Part shown: one piece after another, positions 1 through 10,428 of the stretch | How the letters are laid out: each line of letters begins with the position of its first letter | Numbering within the stretch: the stretch's first letter is position 1 | Assembly: GCA_003427395.1 (NCBI GenBank) | Contig: BFEA01000080.1 | Span: forward strand, 1,424,400-1,462,294 | From: Chara braunii | Lineage: Eukaryota > Streptophyta > Charophyceae > Charales > Characeae | Length of the DNA stretch: 37,895 bases | Direction: 5' to 3' | Notes under the pieces: generated by a model | Database searches by the model: none | What the model saw: the letters and a program-made list of their open reading frames with translations, nothing else | What the model was told of the DNA's origin: nothing | Position numbers and translations under genes: made by a program

Positions 1-80
<80 letters not shown>
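1..80. repeat. (TC)n microsatellite
   Basis: Uninterrupted TC dinucleotides open the window and pass into a short GCTC run. The true array length is unknown because the window edge cuts it. Confidence 0.97.
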
Positions 81-83
<3 letters not shown>

Positions 84-171
84 CGCTCGCTCGTGGTCGC
101 TGCTGGATTCGAACTCATGACTGGAATTCAACAGTTTCATGTGTGCATCAACTGAGCAGCCTGCCAATGTG

Positions 172-216
172 CAAAATGAGAAGGAATCTGCTGCAAGAAC
201 ATAGGAAGATACACCG
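172..216 (+). repeat. Dispersed module, copy 1 (diverged)
   Basis: This stretch reads CAAAATGAGAAGGAATCT, then AAGAACATAGGAAGATACAC. It matches the order of the short dispersed module seen elsewhere in the window: a GATGAGCAAAATC-like start, GAATCT, then AACATGGAAATATACAC. It sits between the opening TC tract and the CG/GA tract at 294-348, so it shows the usual link of this module with microsatellites. Confidence 0.6.
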
Positions 217-293
217 CGATGGACAGATACATTGAAAAGAAATCCCAGTGTGAGTATGGACTAAGGACCTGTCTGATGCAAATGTCTCGGCAT

Positions 294-302
294 GCGCGCG
301 CG

Positions 303-348
<46 letters not shown>
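294..348. repeat. (CG)n-(GA)n compound microsatellite
   Basis: Alternating CG runs to 318 and switches directly to GA up to 348. The alternating purine-pyrimidine CG part could adopt Z-DNA. Open frames across it are low-complexity Arg-Ala and Arg-Glu strings and are not genes. Confidence 0.95.
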
Positions 349-350
<2 letters not shown>

Positions 351-357
351 TTCCATT

Positions 358-500
358 CAGAGGATGAATCTATCACTCGAACATGGAAATATACACTGCC
401 ACATTTTCGGTTTTTGGCAGTGTATATTTCCATGTTGTGACAGTGGATACGTCCATGTTCTAGGGGAAGATTCAATCCCATTTTGCTCATTTGGTGAAGC
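358..500. repeat. Dispersed module, two copies head to head
   Basis: The plus strand carries GATGAATCTATCAC followed by ACATGGAAATATACACTG. From about 415 onwards the minus strand carries the same module, with CATGTTCTAGGG and CATTTTGCTCAT visible on plus. The two copies face each other and produce the perfect hairpin at 380-436. Confidence 0.75.
380..436. repeat. Perfect 22-bp inverted repeat, 13-nt loop
   Basis: Positions 380-401 are the exact reverse complement of 415-436, with 402-414 as loop. The arms are the AACATGGAAATATACACTG end of the dispersed module. The simplest origin is a head-to-head pair of modules. A transcript would fold into a small-RNA-precursor-like hairpin, but nothing else supports that use. 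Confidence 0.95.
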
Positions 501-516
501 GTGGAAATGTCGGTCT

Positions 517-607
517 GTGTGTGTGTGTGTGTGTAGGATGAGCAGAATCGGAATGAATTTTCAGCCAGAACATGGAAATGTGTGTGTGTATGTGTGTGTG
601 TGTGTGT
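517..607 (+). repeat. (TG)n and dispersed module
   Basis: A TG run to 534 is followed by AGGATGAGCAGAATCGGAAT and AGAACATGGAAATG, then by a second TG run. This is the module core flanked on both sides by the same dinucleotide. Confidence 0.8.
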
Positions 608-745
608 TTTGATGTGTGTGCTTCAATGCACCCCATGGCAAGTTACACTATGCCAGGTATGATCTCGATGACATGGATCTGTAGTGGCGAAAAAACGGAA
701 TCTACTCGAGTTTCTGTGTAATCAGTCAGTTTCGAGCAACACAAA
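608..745. other. No gene visible
   Basis: Short AT-balanced sequence without recognisable coding or structural features. Confidence 0.5.
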
Positions 746-906
746 CACATAAGGCATCAAAACGACAACAACCAGTGGATAAGGCAAGTACCAAAAACAA
801 TTAAGACAACGCATAGGTTGGAGGGCATGGGGAGGCGGGAGGGCAGATAACACACCAGCACATAAGGCAGGGAAACGGCAACGACCAATGGATAAGGCAA
901 GTATGA
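746..906 (+). repeat. 113-bp-spaced direct repeat
   Basis: A block of about 48 bp, from CACATAAGGCA to GGATAAGGCAAGTA, begins at 746 and recurs at 859. It is followed by a short (AAT)n run near 923-941. Confidence 0.85.
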
Positions 907-1117
907 AAACCAAGAAAAATGAAAATAATAATAATAATAATAAAAAGTTGATAAAAACTGATGATGATAGATTGTTTCGTCAGAAGTGCACCGACTGATC
1001 AGGAGGCTGAACCCTCGACAATCTGCGGAATCCCCGTATTTGATGGTTTGGGTCATGAACCCTTTGACCCTTGTTGGAGGCAGACTGTCCCTAAGAGGAA
1101 CATAGCAGCGGGCAGCA

Positions 1118-1430
1118 ACCCTGTGAAGCACCAGGCAACACAGTAGAGGCAACACGACTGCACAACACCAAAAACGACTGCAAGGAACGACATGGCACGC
1201 AGCGCTGCAACCGTGTAGTGAAGCACAAGGCAACACAAACAAAGCAACAGCATTGCCGAGAACGACTGAGTGAGTGGACCAGCAGGTCGGCAACCATGGA
1301 GCGGAGCACAAGGCACCATCGACAAGGCAACCAATCTACAGGGCACACAAGCGGCAAGCACGGAAGGCACGACCAGCGGATGAGCGGCACGGCAGCGGAG
1401 CAGCGAAGCACAAGGCAACACCAGCAACAC
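1118..1430 (+). repeat. Degenerate minisatellite
   Basis: The motif GAAGCACAAGGCAACAC and close variants recur near 1121, 1217, 1303 and 1404, at spacings of about 85 to 100 bp. Long open frames on both strands here are rich in His, Gln and Cys, overlap each other, and look like repeat translation, not genes. Confidence 0.6.
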
Positions 1431-1802
1431 GGTTTCCACACACGAAGCAAGCGGGACAGGCAGGAAGGCAGCGGCGGAGCGCAGACGAGGACGTCCACAC
1501 ATTCAACACAGAGCAAAGCAGCGCATGACCTACTAACATCACGATTGAACCCCGCAGACTGTTGGTTCCCACCACCCACTGAGCCAGGGAGACACTCCAA
1601 CAAGCATCCGTCATCACCCATAAGCAACACAAATATCCCGAACCGAGCGGGCCCCCTAAGAGTGCAGTTGGCACTCCAAAGAGGACCCACCGACTGTATG
1701 GCACTACTTTAGGGTGCTCAGCTGGGCACACACAAAAATACTTAGAAAAAAACTTAGAGGGAGGACAAGCAGCAGGAAAAAGACTGGCAGATAGAAAACT
1801 GA

Positions 1803-1865
<63 letters not shown>

Positions 1866-1866
1866 N

Positions 1867-1932
<66 letters not shown>
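1803..1932. repeat. (TG)n-(GA)n tract containing one N
   Basis: TG repeats to about 1841 switch to GA repeats to about 1932. A single N at 1866 lies inside the GA part. It probably marks an assembly gap or unresolved length, so the distance across the tract is uncertain. Confidence 0.97.
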
Positions 1933-1935
<3 letters not shown>

Positions 1936-1963
1936 CCAACCATGCCCGCAGAGAGATAGAGAG

Positions 1964-2040
1964 AGGCTACTTTCATTGTCAGGATGAGCAAAATTGGAAT
2001 GAATCTTCCGGTAGAATATGGAAATATACACTGCTTTCCC
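1964..2040 (+). repeat. Dispersed module, well preserved copy
   Basis: Following the GA tract are CTACTTTCATTGTC, AGGATGAGCAAAATTGGAAT, GAATCTTCC and ATATGGAAATATACACTG. This is one of the clearest copies. It shows a leader (CTACTTTCATTG) that also occurs near 23505 and 25330. Confidence 0.85.
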
Positions 2041-3102
2041 GCCACGCGAGCAGAGATATAGAGAAAGGCTATGTCCTCCCCTCTCGCTCTTTTTGGCCCA
2101 TGTCGTCGATTCGCTGTTTCTCTCGCGTTGCCCATTCCCGGTCTCCGGGAGAAGCTGTTAATGCAAGGCCCAAAATTCGGTGAATTTTGGCGAAGTTTTC
2201 ACCGAAACTGCCATATTTCCCTGAATTTTTGCTTTTTTTTTTTGTTTTTCTTTTTGCCTGATATGTATGTGCTCTAGGGTATATCTGTATTCAGTTTCGC
2301 TGTATCTGGACCAATAACGAAGAACTTAGCAAAAACGTCGAACTCGAAGAAAGATTCGGCGAACTCTAAAAGCTACTTTGAATAGGGTCCTATAGCGAGT
2401 GCTCTTAAGTTTTTTTTTTTTTTTTTTATGTTTGTATTATGACCGTGTATAGTTTGTTCGCAATCGTTTCGACAACGTTGCTTGTAGCGATGCGGAAAAG
2501 AAACCCGGATTTTTGGCCGTCCATTGATTGCCCGCCCGCATTCCGTTCGAGATCCAGACAAATCCTTGTCCACGCGAGAAGAAGAGGATCCGTTTCGTTG
2601 GTGGTCGACCCGGCTCCTCTTCTGCCCGCACGCAACAGGATTTTTTCACCCCTCGTTGCGGGTTCCGCCGGTTCCCCCTTGCCCACTGCCCGCTAGCGGT
2701 CCCGCCACCCGGTTTCTGTTCACCCTTTTCGAGCATCGCGGGCCCGTCGTCGCAACCATACCCGCTCCGTCCTAGCCTGTCCCTCCCTCGGCCCCTGCCG
2801 GGGCGACGCTCCCCTGAGTCGATATTTGTTGCACTCGCGTTCGCCCGTTACGGTGGGCCCGTTGTAACTTTAAAGAGTATACGGATAGAGAAGAAAACAG
2901 TGAAGCTTTGCTGCACTCCAAGGAAACTCTTTGTTCAAGTATTTGTTTGTGTATGTTCCGCAAGCTATCCAGGCCTACCACTGCCACTCCTGCCCCTCGT
3001 TGGGGCCTCGCTCCAGTGTGCAGCAATACAAATGTACCTGGATCTGTGATTGATTCGATACATTCAAAATGTGTGTAGATCCTAACGTATCTGGATTGTT
3101 AG
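2041..3102. other. No gene recognised
   Basis: GC-rich sequence with T tracts near 2236 and 2411. Open frames on both strands overlap between 2430 and 3050 and resemble no family I know. None has a convincing start or domain. Confidence 0.5.
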
Positions 3103-3335
3103 GACTAATCAGGAACACATGCAGAAATTGGGCCGAATCCGTGTACATATGTCCCTGGCCCAATCTCTCCGCCGCGGAATGATAAGGCTGCACCTCAAGC
3201 TTGAGGTGCAAACGATCTGCACCTCAAGCTGTCTCCAGGCCCAATCTCTCCACCGCAGAATGATTAGGCTGGGACTAATCAGGAACCCATGCAGAAATTG
3301 GGCCGAATCCGTGTACGTATGATCCTGGCCCAATT
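3103..3335 (+). repeat. Direct duplication with internal dyads
   Basis: A block of about 62 bp (GACTAATCAGGAAC to CTGGCCCAAT) starts at 3103 and recurs near 3273. Each copy contains ATTGGGCC and, further on, GGCCCAAT, an 8-bp inverted repeat. A second palindrome lies between the copies at 3189. Confidence 0.85.
3189..3210. repeat. Perfect 22-bp palindrome
   Basis: TGCACCTCAAG is followed directly by its reverse complement, with a HindIII site at the centre. A third half-copy (TGCACCTCAAGCT) follows at 3219. It could extrude as a cruciform or bind a dimeric protein. No gene is adjacent. Confidence 0.95.
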
Positions 3336-3729
3336 GCTTGTTGTAAGTATGCCCCAGATTAGTCTTGAACTTGAACACCTGGTCACCATCGTCAATTTGT
3401 CACCATGCTCATCCCAACGCCATGTTCTTCCTAACTTAGCCAGAAAATATCGTGACCTGCACAAGCATGCTCCATGATTGCTGATTGGAAGCGAAAAAAA
3501 CACTCCTAGAGTTTTTCTCCATAGACTCTGTCAAGGGCAAAAGAAATAAAAAGAGCACCAGCAGCTCAAAAATGACTTCTATCATTCTAAGTTCTTTGTA
3601 CAAAACAATGAAAACACATTTTTTCAGGTCCCTTCTAGTTAAATCCTAAACAACTTCCTGAGGACACGCCTCACAATTACAAGTGTCACTTTTTTCTCTC
3701 TTGCACATGACATGACAATCTCTTTGGCA

Positions 3730-3797
<68 letters not shown>

Positions 3798-4568
3798 GGT
3801 CTATCCATCATTTCAGGAGTGTGGGCTCTGTGAACATCAAGGTGTTGAATATCATCGGCACATTACACAGAATGGTAGCAAACACGTACGACGTACGTGA
3901 TTTACCCTCCGTAATGAAACCATAATGCACGGAACTGAAACACCATGGTGTGTAAAGTCTTCCTCAATTTTCTGGAAATGGAAAACAAAAATTGACAAGA
4001 AATGAAAGGTACTTAGCAAGCAGATAAAAATGAATCGAAATATAAGCCACTCCGAAATTTTATGTTGAAATATAATTTAACATGATGTCCTTCGGCCGAA
4101 CGAAATATCTCAAATGAACCAAGGAACCCGTTCAACCCAAGAGCCATACACATATAGAATCACACACATATAAACTGGTGATATAATCACAAAGCAGTCG
4201 CACAAAAAGAAATTAAAGAATTGTGCATTGCACGTCACGGAACGTACCGACCAAAGACCATAAAAACTCAATCGTTTTATCTTAGCGTTTCCACCTAAGC
4301 AACTCATGATATCCCATCGAAGGAATTTAAATGATGCATCTCGTAGGAATTCTCGAACGCAGAGGGCTACAAATGTAGAGGCATATCAAGTTTGATACAA
4401 TGACAAAATTTTGATCATGAAGTACGCGGACACAACACAGATTCTGAGGACAGGTTGACAAATACAAGAGAAGGAAGGGAACCGGAGACACTACCTGAAC
4501 GAGCTTCATCGGATATAAGGACACAACCCTTTGTCGACGCAGAGAATTTTCGGATATACAGCGACGGA
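3336..4568. other. No gene recognised; (TC)n-(TA)n tract at 3731-3795
   Basis: AT-rich sequence. The only structure seen is a TC run passing into a TA run at 3731-3795. Open frames are short and without recognisable domains. Confidence 0.5.
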
Positions 4569-4646
4569 TACAACATCAGGATGGTAGGGGTGATTACAAC
4601 ATCAGGATGGTAGGGGTAATTACAACACCAGGATGGTAGGGGTGAT
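4569..4646 (+). repeat. 26-bp tandem repeat, three units
   Basis: Units starting at 4569, 4595 and 4621 share TACAACAYCAGGATGGTAGG and differ at only a few positions. Confidence 0.93.
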
Positions 4647-5049
4647 CAATGGCGACGAGCACATGATGATATGAGGCGACTGCAAGGACTGGGCTCAACC
4701 GGACAGTGAAGTATTTGGGTGAAGGTTATCAATACTTTTGACAATGGCTGGAATGATTACCTGAGCAAAGAGGTGGGTAATCGCGACAATATTTGTCGCA
4801 TGCCATGGACATGATGTGTATTTTGTGAAATTAAAGTCTCACACGTGTTGTCCAATATTGCATGTGTATCTCAAAGCACGGTGCATTGAACTTGAGGGAA
4901 GCACCCGTGAAAATTTGCACTGACTTAAGGTTAGTATACACGATATCATTGCTAGATGGTTGTGTACTAACATGTGACGTAGTGGATGCCGCGAGTGACG
5001 GTGAATTCGGTGTTGGTTACTTACCTATTTTGTCCATATACCACGGTGT

Positions 5050-5470
5050 CGAGCGCATCGGTCCCACGCAGTGCAGGACCCTCCGGTTGCGTCACGCAGG
5101 AGTTGGTCTACAATGCGATGAACAAGGGGCTTCCACAAGCCGCTACGACCGGACCGAGTGCACCAACCCATACCTCTTGCGAGCTCCTACGACAGGATAG
5201 GGTCAACACGAGGTACAACTTACCTCCACCTGCAGGAGTTGTCACCTCCCTTCGGTGGGCGTATCCCCGCGGAGCTACCAGTCCACGGTATGAAAGTTTA
5301 TCAGTTGCAATCGCAGAGGTGGACCAGCCAAGCGCGTTTCTCGTATGCTGTAGCATAGGGGGTATGCGAGGTCTCACGCCTCGATCGGACCCACACGCGA
5401 ACCGACGCACCGGGGTGTTGAAGTCCCAAGCGCGACTCGTCGTTGGTCGACTAGGACGCACTGGGGTGCT
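5050..5470 (-). repeat. LTR-like block, left copy (presumed 3' LTR part)
   Basis: About 415 bp align by eye with 17335-17740 at roughly 78-80 percent, in the same orientation, and with the reverse complement of 29340-29665. Shared landmarks are GCGCATCGGTC, GTCACGCAGGAGTTGGTCTAC, ACCTCCACCTGCAGG, GTATGAAAG, TCAGTTGCAATCGCAGAGG and GGTCGACTAGGACG. The two same-orientation copies bracket the minus-strand gag-pol, which is why I read them as LTR parts. This copy carries an extra partial duplication of GGGGTGYTGAAGTCCCAAGCGC. LTR ends, target duplications and a polypurine tract could not be identified, so the boundaries are those of the shared block only. Confidence 0.7.
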
Positions 5471-5715
5471 GAAGTCCCAAGCGCAAACACACTAGTCACG
5501 AGACAAAATCCTTTTAATCCTAGTTTAATCAAAAGAATAAAAACTTGACTGACAACTACGTCAGCCTCACAATCACCAACCAAAGAAAAGATCACCCGCA
5601 CCTTAAGTCTTGGCGTCCACACACTCTTTATCCTTAGTCAACCGTCCAACCAACGTAAACCACAGACGCAGCCGCGCCTCGCGGTATACTTAAACTTCAG
5701 ACCAAACCTATTTTT

Positions 5716-5768
5716 TGTCGCTTGCAAAAACCAGGGCGAATACCCTTGTAAGGGTATTCGCAGCGACA
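5716..5768. repeat. Strong nested stem-loop in left LTR-like region
   Basis: GCGAATACCCTT at 5736-5747 and its exact reverse complement at 5750-5761 form a 12-bp stem with a 2-nt loop. Outside it, TGTCGCT at 5716-5722 pairs with AGCGACA at 5762-5768. The result is a 7-bp outer stem with an asymmetric internal bulge on the left side. Confidence 0.93.
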
Positions 5769-6480
5769 GGCTTACCAGACCACATTAAGCGATATCCCCG
5801 TCACTCCGCAAAAAGCTATTAGTTCAATCATAATCCAAAATGCTGACGAGAAAGGAACCAATCCGATTAGCCGACAGACTCTGGTTCGAGGCCTCCATCA
5901 ATCCATGCCAAACACAACTATATGTTGCAAGGAGTTTAACCTGGGTATCCATTGCCCTGACACTAGGATGCCGGTGTATTAGGCATACGTACTACAACAT
6001 AAGTTTTAGCGGTCCTCTCAACCGTCCTCTCCCCTTTTGTCCTATACAAACGCCGACTTCTCGGTAAGTGTCTCATTTAGTCTTTTACCCTGCAAGAAGG
6101 GTCATAACTAGGGACGCAGACCCTAATATATATATATGTATCTTATATTAGACTCTTCCTGCAGTCCAGTACAAGAAGGTCAGATCTTCATCTTGGCCCA
6201 CCATATTATGGTTGATCGATCTAGATCTACGGCCCACTGCGTTGTTATTGTAGCAGTAGTGCCTTCGCTCGTTACACAACGATAGGTCTTCTCTTGATAT
6301 AATCCAATCAGGACTTCCAAGAAGACTCAATTGATTCGACTCTTATCCTAACGACATTCCGGAGGAGTAAGACCCTCCATGACGGCCACCCCTTTTCAAG
6401 TCCTTACTCCCTTTGGTGAAACGTGGATCCGCTGCCAGGTTGTGTAAGTCAGCAGCCAACCCATAGGGTTGCACCTCAGT
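5769..6480. repeat. Further stem-loops downstream of left LTR-like block
   Basis: Perfect short stems are seen at 6087-6102 (ACCCT, 6-nt loop), 6200-6212 (ACCATA, 1-nt centre), 6286-6326 (GTCTTCT arms with an inner TGAT/ATCA), 6361-6378 (GGAGG, 8-nt loop), and two overlapping ones at 6438-6461 and 6458-6470. Each is weak alone. Together they resemble the arrays next to the other two LTR-like copies. No gene is visible here. Confidence 0.55.
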
Positions 6481-7738
6481 GATGTCAGTTTAACCCCTAA
6501 CCGAGTCTCTCATATATGCCTTAAGATTAACAGCAAGTGGTTGAACGATGTGTCGCAACAATACAGGCCTATTACGAGACTATGCAAAGGTTTGTCACAC
6601 ATAAAAGACATTTACAGTCCTCTGTGGGACAATACACAGAGTCACGACATCCTCTCTACATTCACAAAACAGAAATCACCACCAGATTCACAAGGTCGTG
6701 GCCTCCCAACTTGATCAGAGCAAGAAAGCCACACATCTCAATGACATCTCACAAATGAACCATCCTTGCGACCTCCCAAATTTCACCAATGATCAAACAA
6801 AAACTTGGTCCTTCTCGTCAGACTTTATCATTCAAAATCATATTTTCGTACCATTAAATTTTTTCAATCGAAGGAGATCTCACTCATTAGGTCTCTCAGT
6901 CATCCCTCTCGCTTTTGGATGAACTTTCACACGACCTTTTTAAAACAACTTATTTTCAAATACGAGTCTCCAAATAAACGAAAGACCACCTTCTCACTTG
7001 AAGGTGTCTCAACCATAAAACAACTCAAACTGAGAGACCAGCTTGTGGGTCCTCGTCACAATTCAACAATAAACATTTGACATGGCAAGCGTCCGAGTTT
7101 CAAAGACTCGTAAATCCCTTAGGATTCTCACATATTTTCACGAAAACAGACTGCACCTCCTCTCCTTATACCCGACCCTATCACCCACTTGTGGGCATAC
7201 CGCACGAGTATATCGAAGAGTAGACAGTTCACATGTATTCACATTCACAAAATACACAATATACGAGATGCCTCTCATACATCTCTCACACAAAGCCATC
7301 ATACATCACGATAAAAACCACACATGTGAGAGTGATTGTGATCGTCATATACAAGGAGTAGTCTCAGGTAAAACCTCAACTTAAAATATGCTCAGGACTG
7401 AGATATTTCATCCAAAACACAATAGTGACTCAAAATCATGCACTCACTCAGATTGAAAAAAAAATCACTCCTAAAATGGTACAATGGTAACCTCACTATC
7501 CTCAAAATAAAAAAATGAAACGTGACTTCCAAGAGTCAAAAGAAAAGTAGTATCAATATACATATGTCACACTGTTGAATCATAACCCTCAAGTCACTAA
7601 CAAAACCCTCAATGATGGACATACACTGTGATTTTCTATCTGTACAGGCAAACAGCGTAGGTACAAAAAATATGCAAGACAAAAAATAAAAAAGAAATGC
7701 AGATCCCTAAGTTTAATGTGTACATTATCGACTCAAAC
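6481..7738. other. No gene recognised between LTR-like region and Gag-like ORF
   Basis: AT-rich sequence on the downstream side of the retroelement coding region. Plus-strand frames of up to 100 codons have no domain I recognise and lie antisense to the element. It is probably 3' untranslated or LTR sequence of the element. Confidence 0.4.
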
Positions 7739-10232
7739 TCAGATGCAGCAATGACTACAACATATAGGCGAACCAGCCTCCACACTCATCTCCTCCTGCT
7801 TTTGCCTATATAACTGAGCTCTACCCCCATAGGCAGTCCGCTCCATCACTCTAGTCTGTCTATCAAGCATCTGCCCACTACTTTCAGTAACCTTCCCTGC
7901 TGCCTTATCCTTCATAAACTTTGGGCACCGCAAGGTTCGATGCTCCTCGTTCTTGCAAACGAAACAGGATAGGTCACCTGATCTTCGACCTCTCTTCTTG
8001 TTCTTCTAAGATCCTGACGATGAAGGTGCCTCGCTAACCTCCCTAATTATCTCATGACATTGGGGCACGTCCATAGACTCTTCAAACCTTGCTCCCAAAG
8101 TCTTAGTACTAGGCCCCACTCGCATCCCAACTCCCTCTGGTCTGTATTCAGGTGTGTCCAACCTCTATGGCCTGCCCTCGTACACACCGTCCACCGCATC
8201 TGGTATCTCCTCCTTGCAAGACATCTCCATCTTTTTCTTGGGCATAGGCGTACTTACTCCTTCCTGCATAGTGTCGATTGCCTCGAGGAACACATCCATA
8301 GATCCCTCGTCTGACCGAAGCGCAGGCTCGCTGGCAGCAGCCCCTTGTCTGTCTCTGGACTGAACTGGCAGAGACTCCGTTACGGGCCTCTGAAGAAGCT
8401 GTAGGCTGAGCTTCGTAGGTGCTTTGAACTCGAAAGCCTTCTTTTCTGCCTCCCTCTTCGCCTTTGCTTCCTTTGGCTCCAAGATGACCTTCCCAATGTG
8501 GGAAGGACCTGTCGTAGATGGCTGCTCAAATAGACCCTGTACCGCCTCTCCCTGGATACCATAGCAAGAACTCTCAGTCCAATCCACCACCTTGGTAGGT
8601 TCCTCCTTGTCAAATCTCGCCGCCATATCCTGAAGTTGTCACCTCATGTCCTGGATAATAGCGGTCTGACTAGCCGTCTGCGCCCTGAGCTATCGGATTT
8701 CTGCCTCCAAACGCACAGCGAGGTTCCCTTCCTTCAACTTCTTTCCAACCAGATCATCCTCCAACATCAGATACCTCTGGAAATATATCTTAGCTAGAAA
8801 GTGGATCCTTTTGTCTAAGTTTTCATCCACCGACTTTGATGTCTCGAGTCCTGCTCTCTCTGGTGCAGCACGCTCCTCAGCTCTTTGACTCCAAAACTCG
8901 TCCCACATCTCAGCAACTCCACGTGCCTTATGTTGTGCATCGGGCAACTGATCTGGGAGAGCTCCTGTTGCCTCCAACCTCTGCCTCTCCTGCCGTATCC
9001 CCTCCATGCGTTTACCTGTCCGGACCCTCTTTTCCTCATCCGTCTCTCTTGACGGCGCTCTCCTTTCCGTTCGGCGAATTTCCATTATTGGAACCTCGAC
9101 TCCCACTACTCTCTCTGCCTGGTGTGGTTCCCGTGATGGCTCAGTGGGTGCGGGTTCCCTGATGTCAGGGTGTTCCTGGGCATATGCCACCAGGTGTGTG
9201 TCGACAATGGAAAGGGCCTCTCTCCTCCAATCCGTCTCCTTTCGCTCCACCTCCACTCCCATCCCTGGTGAAAGGGTCATATCTGGAGGAGAAGCTGGGA
9301 TCTCTCCATGCCGAGACTCGTGAGCGTTCTCTGGTACCGTCTCAGGCCCTAGTCCTGGAGCAGGCGTCCAATAGGGAGTATCCTCTCCAACCTCGATCAC
9401 CTGCTCTGCACCCCGCTTACCCTGGGTGCCCGACTCTGCCTCTTGCTCTGGCTCCTAGGTCCCTACCACCAATGCTTCCTCTGACACCTCATCTCGCTCT
9501 CTGCCTGTCTGTGGTGCCCTCCACCGCGAGACATCCAAGTGTGCCTTTGGGCTCTGCAGTGATTCTCCCAACGACACTGTCTCCTCCCGTCCATGCTGAG
9601 GAGACCCTCGCAACCCTCCCTCAATATAGTGCCGGAAGACCACTGGCCCTAGCCCACACTCAGGATACATCCCTTGCTCTTCTACTTGCCGTGCTGGTCC
9701 CTCGTCTCGCCTAGCGAGCGCTTTTCGCCCTCCTCAAGTCGAAACAACCTCCCTAGGCTCAGGGTCTCTCTGCATCTTACTCCTTTGTTTCCTTTCGACC
9801 CTGGGCTGGGGTGGCTTTGGTTCTGACCGTCCAAAAACCTCTCTCAGATGCGCTCTGCAGCCTTCCTAATCTCGAGCCCTGTCTCGGATCTATCTAGCCA
9901 GTGCCCTCGCCGCCCTCTTGGTCCATAATGGTAACGCCTATGCCCACCCATCCCTCCGTATACCCAACTCATGTATGAACTGCTCGAATGCAGGGATAAA
10001 CTCCTCGACGTTCCCTATCTCCAGGCGGATCGGTACGCCATCTGGACCCACTGGTGAAGGCCTCAAGCCCTGCATCCTTTGCATCACCTCGAAAGTCGTC
10101 CAGAAAGAGCTTTATGTCCCCACCGTCATATATATGTGTGTGCTCCCTCTGGTAAGACCCATGCCGCTCACGTCCCCCTGATGCCCCCAATGGTCTGTGC
10201 GGTGACCGCGTCTCCTTCCCTCCTCTCGGCAT
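7739..10232 (-). pseudogene. Second Gag-like ORF downstream of integrase, broken
   Basis: Starting from the ATG at 10230-10232 the protein begins MPRGGKE and soon reads IYDGGDIKLFLDDF. After a frameshift near 10080 it continues with NVEEFIPAFEQFIHELGI and a W-rich segment up to HLREVFGR near 9850. This spacing resembles the Retrotrans_gag capsid domain. A long charged Glu/Arg/Pro region follows (9670-8165). Near the end is a perfect CX2CX4HX4C zinc knuckle (CFVCKNEEHRTLRC, 7925-7966), typical of Gag nucleocapsid. At least six in-frame stops and one frameshift interrupt it, including a TAG just downstream of VVGT near 9460. It lies only about 200 bp behind the integrase end, on the same strand, with no LTR between. 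It could be a third ORF of the element or the gag of a second, truncated element. Confidence 0.7.
7925..7966 (-). other. CCHC zinc knuckle of second Gag-like ORF
   Basis: Fourteen codons encode C-F-V-C-K-N-E-E-H-R-T-L-R-C, an exact CX2CX4HX4C. Such knuckles bind nucleic acid in retroelement nucleocapsids. A stop lies upstream in the same frame (near 7998), but the motif itself is intact. Confidence 0.85.
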
Positions 10233-10428
10233 GGCTGTCTTCGTAAAGTCAGACCTGCACAACAGGCGAAGGAGACAACAGACACACAAACGGGTAAGCA
10301 AACAGGTGAATATAGCAAGCTCAGATCAAACCAAACACACATATCGTGCCCATACATTCTGCCATCTTATTATGTCCAAGACCTAACTAATGACTCTCTC
10401 TGTCTAAATGGGGTCCTATTATAGGAAA

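Noticed and set aside
95-135. A tRNA or tRNA-derived SINE because of GGATTCGAACTC
   Set aside because: The reverse complement contains a T-loop-like TTCGAAT, but the adjoining bases cannot form a T stem and no acceptor or anticodon arm is seen.
955-975. A hammerhead ribozyme core (CTGATGA)
   Set aside because: No GAAA partner or flanking helices were found at a suitable distance.
1218-1712. A 164-codon plus-strand frame and the 199-codon minus frame opposite it as genes
   Set aside because: Both cover the degenerate minisatellite, overlap one another and have repeat-like composition.
9184-9714. A 176-codon plus-strand Pro/Ser/Leu-rich gene
   Set aside because: It is antisense to the second Gag-like ORF, whose capsid and zinc knuckle identify the coding strand.
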